Positions 1 to 7,974 of a DNA stretch of 64,000 nucleotides are shown here, one piece after another. Origin of the DNA: Streptomyces sp. WM6378 (lineage in GTDB: Bacteria; Actinomycetota; Actinomycetes; Streptomycetales; Streptomycetaceae); the NCBI RefSeq assembly GCF_001279695.1, contig NZ_LGDD01000199.1, positions 43,307 to 107,306 of the forward strand. The letters are read 5' to 3'. The notes under the pieces were generated by a model. It saw only the letters and a program-made list of their open reading frames with translations, did no database searches and was not told the origin of the DNA. The position numbers were made by a program, and so were the translations under genes. Position 1 is the first letter of the stretch. Each line of letters starts with the position of its first letter.

Positions 1-114
1 CATTAGGGGATGAACAGGACGCGACTCCACGCGGCACTCCGCCCACGCACACACCCTCCACGGTACGCCCCAACTCCCCCCGCCCGCACGGGGATCCCGG
101 CCCCCGCCAGCACG

Positions 115-144
115 CCGGCCCCCGGTGAATCCACCGGGGGCCGG
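115..144. terminator. Perfect 13-bp hairpin
   Basis: Thirteen bases (115-127) pair perfectly with 132-144 around a 4-base loop. It probably terminates a gene lying left of the window, as it precedes the tRNA gene and has no U tract. Function is inferred from structure only. Confidence 0.55.
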
Positions 145-192
145 GCATGGGGTAGAGTGAGCGAGGACCGCTTCCCCACGGGAAACGATCAC

Positions 193-266
193 GCGAGTGT
201 AGTTTAATGGTAGAACATAAGCTTCCCAAGCTTAGAGCGCGGGTTCGATTCCCGTCACTCGCTCCA
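193..266 (+). tRNA. tRNA-Gly (CCC anticodon)
   Basis: A full cloverleaf can be drawn: acceptor stem GCGAGTG pairs with CACTCGC, the D arm is GTTT/GAAC, and the anticodon stem TAAGC/GCTTA encloses the loop TTCCCAA, giving anticodon CCC. The T arm is GCGGG/CCCGT with loop TTCGATT. The discriminator is T and the 3' CCA is encoded in the DNA. It reads GGG codons. tRNA 3' ends are common integration targets, but no second copy of this 3' end was seen in the window. Confidence 0.95.
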
Positions 267-271
267 TAACG

Positions 272-302
272 AAACCCCAGGTTGGCGACCTGGGGTTTGT
301 TT
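272..302 (+). terminator. Terminator after tRNA-Gly
   Basis: An 11-bp perfect stem (272-282 with 288-298, loop TGGCG) is followed by a short T-rich tail. It sits 6 bases after the tRNA 3' end, as expected for an intrinsic terminator. Confidence 0.85.
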
Positions 303-357
303 GTTGGCTAGACCAAATTCACGCTGGCGGCCGGCCTCGTGCCTCCCGGTCGGCCCG

Positions 358-678
358 TCAGCGCTTCACATAGAGGAACTGGTACAGCAAGGGCACGTCC
401 GTGACCTGGACGAGCTGCTCGTGGCACACGTACGCACTCCACTTGCCCTGGGCGATTCCCTTCTCTCCCTTTGCCCTGCAGCCCTCGGGCGTACTGAGTA
501 ACGCCGAGTCGAAAACGAACCCGGGCGGGGCCGTCCAGTCGTTGGCCCGGAACGCGGTCGAAGGGAGCGGCCGCGGTGTGGCGTTGTCGTACGAGGCCGC
601 GGAGGCCGGCGTGGCCGCAAGAACCAGGGCGGCTCCAACGGCTGCGGAGGCAACGGCACGCGAGGCTGAGAATGTCAT
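358..678 (-). CDS. Small secreted protein, 106 aa
   Basis: No family is recognised. The protein starts with a typical signal peptide: a basic residue at R7, a hydrophobic core at about 10-22 and an ATPASA/AS cleavage site near residue 27. The mature part is about 79 residues with exactly two cysteines (C67, C85), which could form one disulfide outside the cell. A purine-rich stretch precedes the ATG. The gene stands alone between the tRNA terminator and the ABC operon. Function is unknown; the call is secretion only. Confidence 0.7.
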   Translation of the reverse strand: MTFSASRAVASAAVGAALVLAATPASAASYDNATPRPLPSTAFRANDWTAPPGFVFDSALLSTPEGCRAKGEKGIAQGKWSAYVCHEQLVQVTDVPLLYQFLYVKR

Positions 679-751
679 GACAAATCTGCCTTTTCCAGGG
701 TGTCTGATCGTCTGGCCACGGCGCCCGCGCCGGGCACCACGCCAGTGTTGG

Positions 752-1177
752 TCAGGGGGTCGGAGTGGATTGCATCTGCTTGGCTCGGTCGACGCTGCAG
801 ACCTGCATTCCGAACAGGCGGAGCCGCCACATGGTCGTCGTCTTCGGGGAGGTCTTGACGGTGTCGGCGTTGGGCAGGCCCTTCTCGTCCTGGGCGACGT
901 TGTTAAGCGCGTAGGCCTTGCCCTCAGGCGTGGTGAAGATGATGGCGAAGCCGCTGTAAGGCGTCTTGACGCAGGACACCGACCCCCTCTGAGGCTTGAT
1001 CGGCCAGGCGTCGCCGAGCTGGTCGGCGCTGATGGACTGCGGGTTGTGCGTAGCCGGCGGCCACTTCACGACGGCGTCGCGCTCCTGTGAACAGCCAGTC
1101 AGCAGCAGGAGGGCGGTCAGTCCCACAGCCGCTGTCGTCGCAGTACGGGTCCTGGTCGAGCCGGGCGCAGTGATCAT
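752..1177 (-). CDS. Putative lipoprotein at the end of the ABC operon
   Basis: This 141-aa protein has an N-terminal signal with lipobox LLTGC, so C29 is the likely lipidated residue and the protein is anchored outside the membrane. Two later cysteines (in SVSCVK and MQVCSV) could pair. Its ATG overlaps the permease stop as ATGA, so translation is probably coupled and it belongs to the BlaI/ABC operon. It may be an accessory or immunity lipoprotein for the exporter, by analogy with lipoproteins found beside lantibiotic-type ABC systems. That role is inference; the family is not recognised. Confidence 0.75.
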   Translation of the reverse strand: MITAPGSTRTRTATTAAVGLTALLLLTGCSQERDAVVKWPPATHNPQSISADQLGDAWPIKPQRGSVSCVKTPYSGFAIIFTTPEGKAYALNNVAQDEKGLPNADTVKTSPKTTTMWRLRLFGMQVCSVDRAKQMQSTPTP

Positions 1178-2673
1178 GATTTTTCCGCTGCCTTCCGTGC
1201 CGCGCGGACGATACCGACTGTGAAAAGGGCTGTCGCCGCGACGCTGAGCGGGAGAGTCAGGCTCATGCGATGCATGTCGAGGTAGTTGGCCCAGGAGTAG
1301 GGAATGAGCAGCCACATCGTCCGCTGCATGGTGGTGCCGCCGACGAGGACCCCGAACAGGATGCCGATGATCCCCACCACCAGGGCGGCCGACTGGGAGA
1401 CGCGGATGCTCAGCCAGAGGGTGAACGACGTGAGCATCGCCGCAACCACCGCACCAGTGAGCGCGAGGGGCCAGGCATGACCCACCGGGATCCCCGCCAC
1501 GAGGTAGACGAAGGCGATGACGACCGACATGGCAGCCGCGATACCGGCGGCGATAACGGTGAGCGCCAGAGCCGGCTTGGCCGTTCCCGTGGTGCGGCAG
1601 GCAATGGCCCGCCACCCCTGACCGGCGGCGCTCCATGCGATCAGGCTGAGCGCGAGCGTACCGACGGGAAGGATCAGCAGCGTGAAGAGCTGGATGCTGG
1701 TGTCCGGGTCGTGCCAGGAAAGCCACAAGGCGATCAGACCGATCGTGACGGGGCACAACCAGATCAACGCGGTCCCGCGCAGGACACCAGCCACAGCGGC
1801 CAGGACGCGGGGAGCGTCTGCCTGGGCGTACGCGAACGTGCCGTCTGCCCCTGCCTCCTTGGGCGTGAGCAGGCCGGGTTGAGGCGACGCCCGGTGCTTG
1901 GCACCCGCTGGGGACGGCAGACGCAGACGCGACAGGAGCAGGAAGGGCACGGCCAGCAGTGCGCCGAGGAGGGTGGACGGCCATGGAGAAGCGTGGGCGA
2001 GCGCGGCATGGGCTTCCAGCGCGACGCCGTTGGCGTGCGTGCCGATCACCGGCAGCGCGCCGCGAGTGAGCCAGGTGAACGGAAGAACGGCCCAGGACGA
2101 GGACTCCGCGTTCACGACGCTCAGCAACGTCCAGACGAGTCCCACGCCGAGCACCGCCGACCAAGGGATCTGTCGGGCCAGCCACAGCATCAGGGCCAGC
2201 AGGCCCAGTTGCGAGGCCCAGGGCACCACGACAGCTTCGATCGCGCGTCCCATGGGGACACGTTGCGCGCTGGATGCCAAGCCCAGGATCAGCAGCGGCG
2301 CGCCTGCGCCCAGGAGGTTGAGCAGCAGTGACCGGGTGGCCAGAACGGTGAACCGGCTGAACTGACGGTGGCGCGGCTTGACGGGCCGGTACCAGGTGCC
2401 GCCGCCGCGGGCTGCGGTGTCAATGCGGGTGGCTGTGGCCGCCAGCAGCACAGTCAGCATGGGCCCGACGAACATCGCCCAAAGGTTCTGGTACCCGAGG
2501 ACGTCCTCCCAGGTCTTCCCCGGACCAGTCGAGACGAACATCGCTGTGCTGACGAGCGCGAACGCCAGTCCCCCCAGGGGGAGGTAGGACACCGTGCTGC
2601 GCCGCCAGGCGCCGAACTCGGCCCGTAGAACCGCCGGCAGACCGGGTACGGCCACGGTGGCTGCACCGCTCAT
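1174..2673 (-). CDS. ABC transporter permease, about 12 membrane segments
   Basis: This 499-aa protein is very hydrophobic and reads as two similar halves of roughly six membrane segments each, joined by a hydrophilic middle near residues 245-285. This layout resembles ABC-2 type permeases of lantibiotic or bacitracin self-protection exporters. It would form the membrane part of the pump whose ATPase lies just upstream. Its ATG overlaps the ATPase stop (ATGA), and its own stop overlaps the lipoprotein start, so the three are translationally coupled. The substrate cannot be told from the sequence. The BlaI/M56 pair upstream suggests a response to cell-envelope stress. Confidence 0.8.
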   Translation of the reverse strand: MSGAATVAVPGLPAVLRAEFGAWRRSTVSYLPLGGLAFALVSTAMFVSTGPGKTWEDVLGYQNLWAMFVGPMLTVLLAATATRIDTAARGGGTWYRPVKPRHRQFSRFTVLATRSLLLNLLGAGAPLLILGLASSAQRVPMGRAIEAVVVPWASQLGLLALMLWLARQIPWSAVLGVGLVWTLLSVVNAESSSWAVLPFTWLTRGALPVIGTHANGVALEAHAALAHASPWPSTLLGALLAVPFLLLSRLRLPSPAGAKHRASPQPGLLTPKEAGADGTFAYAQADAPRVLAAVAGVLRGTALIWLCPVTIGLIALWLSWHDPDTSIQLFTLLILPVGTLALSLIAWSAAGQGWRAIACRTTGTAKPALALTVIAAGIAAAMSVVIAFVYLVAGIPVGHAWPLALTGAVVAAMLTSFTLWLSIRVSQSAALVVGIIGILFGVLVGGTTMQRTMWLLIPYSWANYLDMHRMSLTLPLSVAATALFTVGIVRAARKAAEKS

Positions 2674-3426
2674 GACGCCACCGCCCCGGCCCCGTGGGCG
2701 GCACCGGTCAGCTGGAAGTAGGCGCGTTCCAGGTCGCCGTCCGGCGCAAGCTCGGCGAGGGGCCCCTGGTAGCGCAGTCGGCCCGCCGAGATCAGGCCGA
2801 TGTCGTCGGCGACGGAGGCCACTTCACCGAGCAGGTGGCTGGAGAGCACGACCGTGCGACCGGTGTCCGTGAAGCGGCGCAGCATCGTACGCAACGCGGC
2901 GATGCCTTCCGGATCCAGGCCGTTCTGCGGCTCGTCGAGGATGAGCACGTCCGGGATCACCCAGCATCGCGATCGCCAGGGCCAGACGGCCCTTTATCCC
3001 CGTGGAGAAACTCCGGGTCTTCTTACGGTCCGAGGCGTCCAGTTCCACCTCGGCCAGGACACGGTTCACTTCGGATCCCGGCATGCCGAGCAGGTGCGCG
3101 TGGACCATCAGGTTCTGCTTGGCGGACAAATGGCCGTAAAAACTGGGGCCGTTGATGCTCGCTCCGATGCGGGACAGGGCCTGTCGGCTCCATGGGCTGC
3201 CGAACAGCCGCACTTCTCCGGCAGTGGGCTCCGACAGCCCCAGAATCAGCTTCAGGGTGGTGGACTTGCCGGCACCGTTGGGCCCCAGCAGGCCGTAGAC
3301 CCTGCCGGGCCGCACGGCGAGGTCGACCGAGTCGACGGCGGTCGCGCGACGGAACGCCTTGGACAGGCCCCGGGTCTCGATGACCGGCGCGTCCTCGGTG
3401 TTCCGATCGGGAGATGGCGAATACAT
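2670..3426 (-). pseudogene. ABC transporter ATPase, split by a one-base frameshift
   Basis: The N-terminal part, starting at the ATG at 3426 behind GGAAGG, carries Walker A (GPNGAGKST), a Q-loop region and a degenerate signature (STGIKGRL). Near 2955 the frame moves by one: the first frame ends in AIAMLGDP and the other resumes with Walker B (VLILDEP), the D-loop (GLDP) and the H-loop (VVLSSH). Removing one G from the CCCGG around 2955 restores a normal ATPase of about 250 residues, as in LanF/BcrA-type exporters. This may be a real mutation or a sequencing error. If real, the transporter is dead. The gene is coupled to the permease and sits behind two BlaI-like operators. Confidence 0.8.
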
Positions 3427-3438
3427 CAACATCCTTCC

Positions 3439-3480
3439 TGCTACAGCGCGTAGCAAATCGGTCTGCTATGCGCTGTAGCA
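3439..3480 (-). promoter_or_regulatory. Twin BlaI-like operators before the ABC genes
   Basis: Two 17-bp dyads, TGCTACAGCGCGTAGCA (3439-3455) and TGCTATGCGCTGTAGCA (3464-3480), lie 13-55 bases upstream of the ATPase start. Their centres are 25 bp apart. Both share TGCTA-N7-TAGCA with the site over the blaI-like start codon at 4959. BlaI/MecI repressors bind dyads with TACA/TGTA-type half sites, so this is very probably the operator for the regulator encoded at 4510-4959. Confidence 0.75.
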
Positions 3481-3579
3481 ATTGCGGGCGCGCGGATCAG
3501 CTCCGCGCGCATCTTGCTATGGCGTTCGGTCTTCTCGTTCAGTTGAAGATGTCCATCGCCCCGCCCGATACGGGGCGGG

Positions 3580-4513
3580 TCAGAGCAGGATCGCCACAGT
3601 GACCGTGGCAGCGGCCGTCACCGCGCGTACCGACCACGCCCACCAGGGCGCGATCGTCCGGGGCGGACAAGCCAATGCCCGTGCTCGGTGGGCGAGTTCT
3701 ATTCCCGGGTCAAGGAAAGGGGTGCTGCCGCCCCCCGCCGCGCCACCATGGCCACCCGGCCGGACCCTGGCGTCGATCTGCGCACACAGCGCCTTGGCCA
3801 CAGCGGCGGCCCCCTCGGCATCCCGAGCGTCCTGATCGGCCCAGAGTTCAGCTGCCAGCCGCATTTCCGCCAGCACCGACTTGCGCCCGGGGATCCACCA
3901 CCACGAACGCAGAGCGCAGGTCGCAAGAAAGATCCACAGGGGGTGGCGCGCGCGGGAGTGCGCACGCTCATGCTCCATGATCGCGGGCGCCTCCGCAGAC
4001 GCGGCCACCGCCGAACTCAGGACGATCCTGGGGCGCAGCAAGCCGACGGTACTCGCCAGATTCCGGGCCGCCTCCCCCTGAGCGTGCGCTACCCAGACGT
4101 CACCGCACTGCTGGGGCGCCAGCAATGCCACGGCGCGTTCCGTCCGCACGACCTGCACCACTCCGATGGTGAACGACACCACCAGCGACACCAGCGGTGC
4201 CGCGGACGCGGCGAACATCAGCTGTCCCGAGAGCCGACAGCACGTGCCGCCCGTCAACTCCAGTGATTCCGCTGCTGATACCCCACGCCATCGGTGCCCG
4301 CCACGGCAGTGCCTCGCGCAACGGGCTGTCGGGCAGATAGGGAACCGCCACCGCCAGGAGGGGAGTCATGGCGGCGGCGACAGCGAGAACGAACCGCTCC
4401 CTGGCCGGAAGGCGAACCGAAAGCCTGCGAAGTAAGTGCCACAGCCCGATGGCGACCACGGGGCACCACCAGGCCAGCACCACCTGCGGATAGCCCAGCC
4501 AGCTCGTGCTCAC
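3580..4513 (-). pseudogene. M56 (BlaR1-like) membrane metallopeptidase, frameshifted
   Basis: M56 proteins are membrane zinc peptidases that cleave or signal to a partner BlaI repressor. The GTG start (GTGA overlap with the repressor stop) opens a frame with two membrane segments and ends out of frame after APMAWG. The continuation, GVSAAESLELTGG onward, lies in another frame and runs to 3580 with further membrane segments and a zinc motif HERAH (HExxH), followed by AELWADQDA with a likely third ligand. Removing one G from the GGGG near 4280 joins the two. No C-terminal penicillin-binding domain is present, as in many actinobacterial M56 proteins. The cause, mutation or base-calling error, is undecided. 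Confidence 0.75.
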
Positions 4514-4959
4514 TCGTCCGTCTCCGGCACCCGCCCGGCTTCCTCCCCATCGGATTCGGCCGGCGAATCGGCGATGCCCGCCAGCAGCGCACGCACCTGT
4601 GCGAGCTGGTCGGCATCGCCGCTCACCGTCCGCACGAAGTTGGCAACGGCCAGGTCACCGAACCCGTCCATCACCCGCCGCACCTGCTCGGCCGCCACGC
4701 TCTGCTCGACCTCGCGACGGGTCTGCTCAGGCCAGTAGACGTAATGCCGGCCCTCTTTCTCCCGCGCCAGCAGTCCCTTCACCACCAGACGCTCCATCAC
4801 CGTCTTCACCGTGGTGTACGCCTGCCCGCCGTCGAGCCGCTGGACGCAGGCGGCTACGTCCATCCTGCCCCTGGCCCACATGGCGTCCAGAATGGCAAGC
4901 TCCAGCGGCCCGAAGTGACCTTCCAGGCCTTGGCGTTGAGTCTTTCGCCAAGATGACAT
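4510..4959 (-). CDS. BlaI/MecI/CopY-family transcriptional repressor
   Basis: This 149-aa protein has the BlaI winged-helix pattern: GPLELAILDAMWARG near the start, then the recognition region with YTTVKTVMERLVVKGLL, and a dimerising C-terminal helix region. BlaI proteins repress their own operon and are inactivated by the M56 partner. The stop overlaps the M56 start (GTGA). The ATG lies inside a dyad matching the two operators before the ABC genes, with TATCCT 7 bases upstream, so the message is probably leaderless and self-repressed. The acidic tail (ESDGEEAGRVPETDE) is not part of the core fold. Confidence 0.88.
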   Translation of the reverse strand: MSSWRKTQRQGLEGHFGPLELAILDAMWARGRMDVAACVQRLDGGQAYTTVKTVMERLVVKGLLAREKEGRHYVYWPEQTRREVEQSVAAEQVRRVMDGFGDLAVANFVRTVSGDADQLAQVRALLAGIADSPAESDGEEAGRVPETDE

Positions 4960-4975
4960 GCTACAGAGGATAGCA
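4959..4975 (-). promoter_or_regulatory. BlaI-like operator over the -10 and start codon
   Basis: TGCTACAGAGGATAGCA reads TGCTATCCTCTGTAGCA on the minus strand. The inner TATCCT (4967-4972) is a good -10 hexamer ending 7 bases before the ATG, so transcription would begin at the start codon. The dyad halves match the sites at 3439-3480. Repressor bound here would block its own promoter. No Shine-Dalgarno sequence is visible. Confidence 0.7.
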
Positions 4976-5248
4976 GTTGTGTTCCGCGGTCGGCCAGGTC
5001 AATATTCACCGAGTGAGCCTGCCCGGCGCGCCCGAAACTGCCCAGCGTGAGGACCAACAGCGCCAGCACTGCCCAGGGTAGCCAGCAGATTCACCGAGAT
5101 CGGGCGCCCCGGTCTCACCAAGGGCCTCATGGCCAAGACCGGATTGAACCTCCAACCGACGTAACCCCAGCCATTACAGATCTCCAGCTCGACCCATTCA
5201 ACGAACTTGCCCTGCGACGTAGTTGGATCGATATTTCGGAGGGCCAAG

Positions 5249-5518
5249 TTGAGGATTCAGGACAATCAGGAACTCGATGTGACGGTCGTCGCTGTTGCTC
5301 ATGTGGGCGCGAAGGTCGAAGTAGATGGAATGAATGGCATGTTCGGATTCATCGACCAGATGAAACATCCGTCTTGGTGGGACGAGAGCGTGGCGCCGCC
5401 CCGCGCAGGCGACAAACTCCACGTTTGCGTCCTGGACCCCAGCCGCGAGCCTCCCCGGCTCAGCGCCCTGCAGAACGACATCGACATCGCCCGGCGGCTT
5501 CGGGGCGTCGGCGGCTGA
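5249..5518 (+). CDS. Small S1-like/OB-fold protein
   Basis: This 89-aa protein begins at TTG 5249, chosen because GGAGGG lies 5 bases upstream; an upstream TTG at 5207 has no such site. The sequence has an OB/S1-like pattern: VVAVAHVGAKVEVDG, then GMFGFIDQMKHPSWW, then a later PRAGDKLHVCVLD segment. That fits a single S1-type RNA-binding fold, but the match is by eye. It has no obvious operon partner. The function is unknown; a role in RNA or translation is only suggested by the fold. Confidence 0.6.
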   Translation: MRIQDNQELDVTVVAVAHVGAKVEVDGMNGMFGFIDQMKHPSWWDESVAPPRAGDKLHVCVLDPSREPPRLSALQNDIDIARRLRGVGG

Positions 5519-5631
5519 GTTGTCCAGGGAGCGACCCATCTGCGCGGCGAGGGCCGCGGGTTTGGTGGGCCGGTGGCTGCGGTTGGCCGGCGGAGCCCGG
5601 ATTCGGGCCCTGCCGGTTCATGTTGATTGAC

Positions 5632-5802
5632 TCACCTTCGCTGCCGCCAGCGGGCAACACCGCCGATGGCGGCCGCGGTGGCGATGGCCAGTACCCATCC
5701 GAGCCAGCCGCCTACCTGATTCACCAGCACCCCCGCCGCGCAGGCTGCTGCCACGATCGCGAGGGCCCTGATTCGGTTTGTACTCATGCGAGCCTCGGTC
5801 AT
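5632..5802 (-). CDS. Small membrane protein, 56 aa
   Basis: The ATG at 5802 has AGGAG 8 bases upstream. The protein has two hydrophobic stretches, IRALAIVAAACAAGVLV and LGWVLAIATAAAIGGVA, and ends WRQRR, so a hairpin of two membrane helices with basic ends inside is likely. It follows the truncated glycosyltransferase gene by 16 bases on the same strand. No family is recognised. Confidence 0.5.
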   Translation of the reverse strand: MTEARMSTNRIRALAIVAAACAAGVLVNQVGGWLGWVLAIATAAAIGGVARWRQRR

Positions 5803-5818
5803 TCGTATCGCTCCTGGT

Positions 5819-6142
5819 TCAACGCCGTGCCGACACGGAGAGGGCCTCGAGTTCGAGCTCGTCGTCCGCGTCGACGTTCTGGACGAACGGCGCCGTAGTG
5901 CGGCCCAAGGCCACATTGCGGGTGACCGCGGGACCCTCGGTGGTGCCGTGCGACGCGATGGCGACCCTCGGGTCGGCGGCGGCCCCGCACCCGGTCAGCG
6001 CGTCCAGCACGTCGGCGGGCGGCCCGTCGATCTGGACCAGCCACCGCCAGGCGGTGTGGCTCTGGTCAAGCAATGACTGCCAGGCGAGGGGAAGGAAGGC
6101 GGAGTACGGAGCGTGCACCGCCGTCACCACGTCCACCTGCAT
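5819..6142 (-). pseudogene. Truncated family-2 glycosyltransferase
   Basis: The 107-aa product has the beginning of a GT-A nucleotide-sugar binding fold: VDVVTAVHAPYSAFLPLAWQSL at the N-terminus and the NVDADDELE segment (the DxD-type region) near residue 95. Normal family-2 enzymes continue for at least another 100 residues with the acceptor-binding part. Here the frame stops 11 residues after DADDE, and the next gene begins at once. It looks like the 5' stub of a lost gene, though a small stand-alone protein cannot be excluded. Confidence 0.6.
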
Positions 6143-6217
6143 GATCGAATCACATGACCCCGCGACACGTCTCGCCGTGATAAGCACGGACGGGGCTGCC
6201 AACTCTTGGGGGAAGCA

Positions 6218-6870
6218 ATGGAATCCGCGTCGTACACCACCCGGCTCGGAGAGGTCTCGGGCTCGGATTCACGTGAGCTGGACCGAGTCTGCGAGGAGAT
6301 CGCCGCGGCCCTGTACGCCGACGACACAGAGCCGCCGTTTCAGGTGACTTCCATTTCCGTCTCGCATCCGGACAGCACATGGTCCGCGACCACGATGCCG
6401 CGCTGGAGAGCATCAACACCGCCCTGCGCCTGCTCCCCGCCGTCGGAAGCCGCGGGAGCCACAAGCTTCTGCAGGAGCAGTACCTCGCGAAGCGCGATGC
6501 CATCCTGGAGGGCAGGCTGCGTGCCGAGTTGGACGCCGATCACGAGCAGCGCCTCCTCGCCCAGGAAGAACGCCATCGTCAGCAGTGGCAGCAGCTCGAA
6601 GGCGAGCTCCACCGCCGGGGCGAGGAACAGGCCAAGGCTCATCGCGAAGGACAGGAGACGGCCCGCGCCAACCACGTCCGGTCCGTCGAACTCGTCGCCG
6701 TCTTCACCGCCGCCATCGCCTTCGCCGTGGGCTCTCTCCAGGTCACCCTGACCGGCTCGTTCTCACTCCACGACCGGCTCCTGCTCATCAGCGCCTGGGG
6801 CGCCGCCCACGTGATCTTCGCGCTCCTAGTCGTCGGCGGAACCTGGCTGATCACCCGTCCACGCCCGTAA
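6218..6870 (+). pseudogene. Coiled-coil protein with two C-terminal membrane helices, frameshifted
   Basis: The ATG at 6218 follows GGGGGAAG. The first frame runs ESASYTTRLGEVSGS to YADDTEPPF, and the second frame resumes SGDFHFRLASGQHMVRDHD. Adding one T to the TTT at 6338-6340 would join them into a protein of about 218 residues. The joined protein would have a charged coiled coil (AKRDAILEGRLRAEL through AKAHREGQETARANH) and two membrane segments (VAVFTAAIAFAVGSL and ISAWGAAHVIFALLVVGG). The downstream frame can also start at ATG 6379. The family is not recognised. Confidence 0.5.
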
Positions 6871-6964
6871 ACGACCGGCCCCACTTCACTGAGCACGACC
6901 AGCTGTACGGGTCGTACCGCACCGGCGCCTCGGCACTCGCGGGGCGACGGGGTGGCCCTCGCTC

Positions 6965-7633
6965 CTACTTGGTCGTGTGCGTGGGGTAGACCTCGACGTC
7001 GGTGTAGGCACCCTTGATCTTCCCCGCGCCCGCAGGCCAGTTCAGGGTCACGGTGTGGGTCTCGTTCGGGGGTGTCACCTGGAGGTTGGTCGGGTTCGAG
7101 AGGCTGTGGCCGCTGTTGTCGATGGTGTAGGCGAGGTCGAAGACGGCGGCGTCGCCGGGCTTCAGGGTGGTGATGCGCGGCTGGGCGGGGCCGCGCCCGA
7201 TGGGGTTCGAGGTGTTGTCGGCGTCCTTGATGTCGACGCCCGCGAAGCCCGTCGCCGAGCAGGTGGTCGAACCCCGGTTGACCATGGTGACGTTGATCCT
7301 GCCGGAGGTCTTGTCGGGGGCGGCGTCAGTGGCGTCGATGGCCAGGTCCTCCGTCTTGCAGAACGTGGCCTTGCCGCCGGACTTCGCCGTGCCGCCGGCG
7401 GCGCCGGCCTCGGTGCCCTTGCCGGAGCCCGACTTCGCGTTGCCGGCCTGAGGCTTCGAGGTGCCGTCCGACGTCGAGGCGCCGTCCGAGGACGAAGAAG
7501 GCGCGGACGCGGACGAGGAGCTCTTGGAGGACGACGAGTCGTTCCCGGAGCCGTCGTCGTTGCCACAGGCGGTGAGCGAGAGGGTGGCGGCGACCCCTAT
7601 GGCGGCGAGAGCTGCGACGCGGGTGTACTTCAT
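6965..7633 (-). CDS. DUF4232 lipoprotein
   Basis: This 222-aa protein has a lipobox ending SLTAC (lipidation at C23), then a long Ser/Gly/Asp-rich linker (about 24-90) that spans the cell wall, and a C-terminal beta-rich domain. It keeps the DUF4232 hallmarks: a cysteine near the domain start (FCKTEDL), NVTMVNRGSTTCSATGFAGV, and a later LKPGDAAVFDL segment. DUF4232 proteins are common Streptomyces surface lipoproteins of unknown function. GGGGGAA precedes the ATG. It stands alone. Confidence 0.8.
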   Translation of the reverse strand: MKYTRVAALAAIGVAATLSLTACGNDDGSGNDSSSSKSSSSASAPSSSSDGASTSDGTSKPQAGNAKSGSGKGTEAGAAGGTAKSGGKATFCKTEDLAIDATDAAPDKTSGRINVTMVNRGSTTCSATGFAGVDIKDADNTSNPIGRGPAQPRITTLKPGDAAVFDLAYTIDNSGHSLSNPTNLQVTPPNETHTVTLNWPAGAGKIKGAYTDVEVYPTHTTK

Positions 7634-7974
7634 GGTGTTCCCCCAGACGTGGCGCGGTGCGTGCGGTCGGAAGTATTTGTATCTCGCACCGAGTTACAGG
7701 CGGTCTTCCGCGACGTCTTCGTTCTGTCACAGGCCCTTATTGGCTTCACGGTCCGCCGAGGCGCCACCGTGCAGTCGCCATGACGCCGCCCGATCATGGA
7801 GAACTCCGCGCTGGCCTGGCCGGCCCCCGGGTTGGAGTGCCGAGGGCCGAACTCCCTTGTACCGGGCGGGAGATGGTGTACCTGGTGCAGCGGAGATCGG
7901 CTACAGCCGCAGCGCTCGGGGGCGCGGCTGTGAGGTGGGCGCCGCCGGGGCCGGCCGGGGTTCCTGGCCCGGAC
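7634..7974. other. Intergenic region without a recognised gene
   Basis: This 341-base gap separates the DUF4232 gene promoter side from the 3' end of the hydrolase gene. It must carry the lipoprotein promoter, probably in the less GC-rich 7670-7760 part. No convincing hairpin, repeat or short ORF with a ribosome site was found. Confidence 0.4.

Noticed and set aside
752..2185. Long frame that includes the lipoprotein as its C-terminal part
   Set aside because: The upstream portion is the permease gene in another frame. The lipobox and the ATGA-coupled ATG at 1177 define the true start.
4999..5247. Minus-strand frame with an SH3-like look (VEWVELEICNGWGYVGWRF)
   Set aside because: It spans the start of the S1-like gene on the other strand, has no ribosome site, and its remainder is not protein-like. 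It could be a degraded SH3 fragment but cannot be supported as a gene.
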